A program made the position numbers and the translations under genes. Under the pieces are notes generated by a model, which was not told the origin of the DNA, made no database searches, and saw only the letters and a program-made list of their open reading frames with translations. DNA of 6,988 nt from Chitinophaga pinensis (lineage in GTDB: Bacteria > Bacteroidota > Bacteroidia > Flavobacteriales_D > Crocinitomicaceae), in contig CAMDGP010000116.1 of NCBI GenBank assembly GCA_945897765.1, positions 1-6,988 on the forward strand. Reading direction: 5' to 3'. Shown here piece by piece: positions 6,735-6,988 of this stretch; within the stretch, counting starts at the first letter, position 1, and each line of letters begins with the position of its first letter.

Positions 6735-6988
6735 ATGAAAGCAAATTTTTTAACAGCTGCACTAGGTATTTTCCTGATTTCAGCACCGCTTGTTTCTTCA
6801 GCTCAGAAAAAAAATGTAACTGACGCTGCCATGTTAATGAAAAAGTACAATCCAATGGCAATCATGGATCCTGCTACTAAAAAGAATGTGGAAGAAGCAA
6901 AAAAATTCATAGACTTAGCTGCTGCAAATGCTGAAACAGCTGAAGATTTTAAAACGCATCTTTACAAAGGACAAATCTATTTTGCGTT
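6735..6988 (+). CDS. Secreted, probably TPR-repeat protein (5' part, runs off the window)
   Basis: Eighty-four codons are visible and the frame is still open at the edge. The N-terminus is a clear Sec signal peptide: K2, a hydrophobic core (about 5-20) and the end VSSA-Q, with likely cleavage after A23 by signal peptidase I. There is no lipobox cysteine, so it should be periplasmic or exported and not a lipoprotein. The mature part is Lys/Ala-rich and helical. Residues 52-84 (from VEEAKKFIDLAAANAE to LYKGQIYFA) have the small-residue and aromatic spacing of tetratricopeptide helices, closing in a YKGxIYF pattern common in flavobacterial TPR proteins. The gene follows gyrA by 29 bases with no terminator, so it is probably co-transcribed, although a promoter-like TATCTTTG sits in the gap. 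There is no Shine-Dalgarno sequence before the ATG. The specific function is unknown; TPR is an inference from a partial repeat. Confidence 0.75.
   Translation, partial: MKANFLTAALGIFLISAPLVSSAQKKNVTDAAMLMKKYNPMAIMDPATKKNVEEAKKFIDLAAANAETAEDFKTHLYKGQIYFA

Noticed and set aside
1..6988. Mobile element, CRISPR, prophage, toxin-antitoxin or defence system
   Set aside because: No transposase, integrase, terminal repeats, regular direct repeats or defence-type domains are seen. The content is housekeeping genes of uniform composition.

Overview
The window looks like a core-genome segment of a Bacteroidetes chromosome, most likely Flavobacteriia. The signs are AT-rich DNA, flavobacterial-type promoters (TTG then TAnnTTTG) in the intergenic spaces, mostly absent Shine-Dalgarno sequences, a Bacteroidetes-like GyrA tail, and a secreted TPR-type protein behind gyrA. 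The assignment rests on reading the proteins and promoters; no database search was run.

Layout, left to right: (a) the last codons of an unidentified plus-strand gene; (b) 10 bases later, a complete stand-alone enzyme of the lysine-ketoglutarate reductase / saccharopine dehydrogenase (lysine-forming) family; (c) a short AT-rich convergent spacer ending in a hairpin terminator placed 19 bases after the clpC stop; (d) clpC on the minus strand, a full-length Hsp100 unfoldase with two AAA+ domains and a ClpP-docking loop; (e) a 185-base divergent intergenic region with a candidate promoter for each side and an imperfect dyad between them; (f) gyrA, full length, preceded by an unusually good Shine-Dalgarno sequence; (g) 29 bases later, the start of a signal-peptide-bearing, probably TPR-containing protein that runs off the right edge.

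The genes do not form one pathway. The lysine enzyme and its upstream neighbour probably share a transcript. clpC is a single-gene unit ended by its own terminator. gyrA and the secreted protein probably share a transcript, with a possible internal promoter. clpC (protein quality control) and gyrA (DNA supercoiling) are fired divergently from one short region, so their transcription could be coupled.

I found no mobile element, CRISPR array, RNA gene or new multi-gene system. The points worth a second look are small: the strong Shine-Dalgarno sequence with an overlapping short upstream frame at gyrA, the distribution of GyrA-box motifs, the stand-alone LKR-like enzyme, the strand-asymmetric terminator, and the compound dyad in the divergent promoter region.
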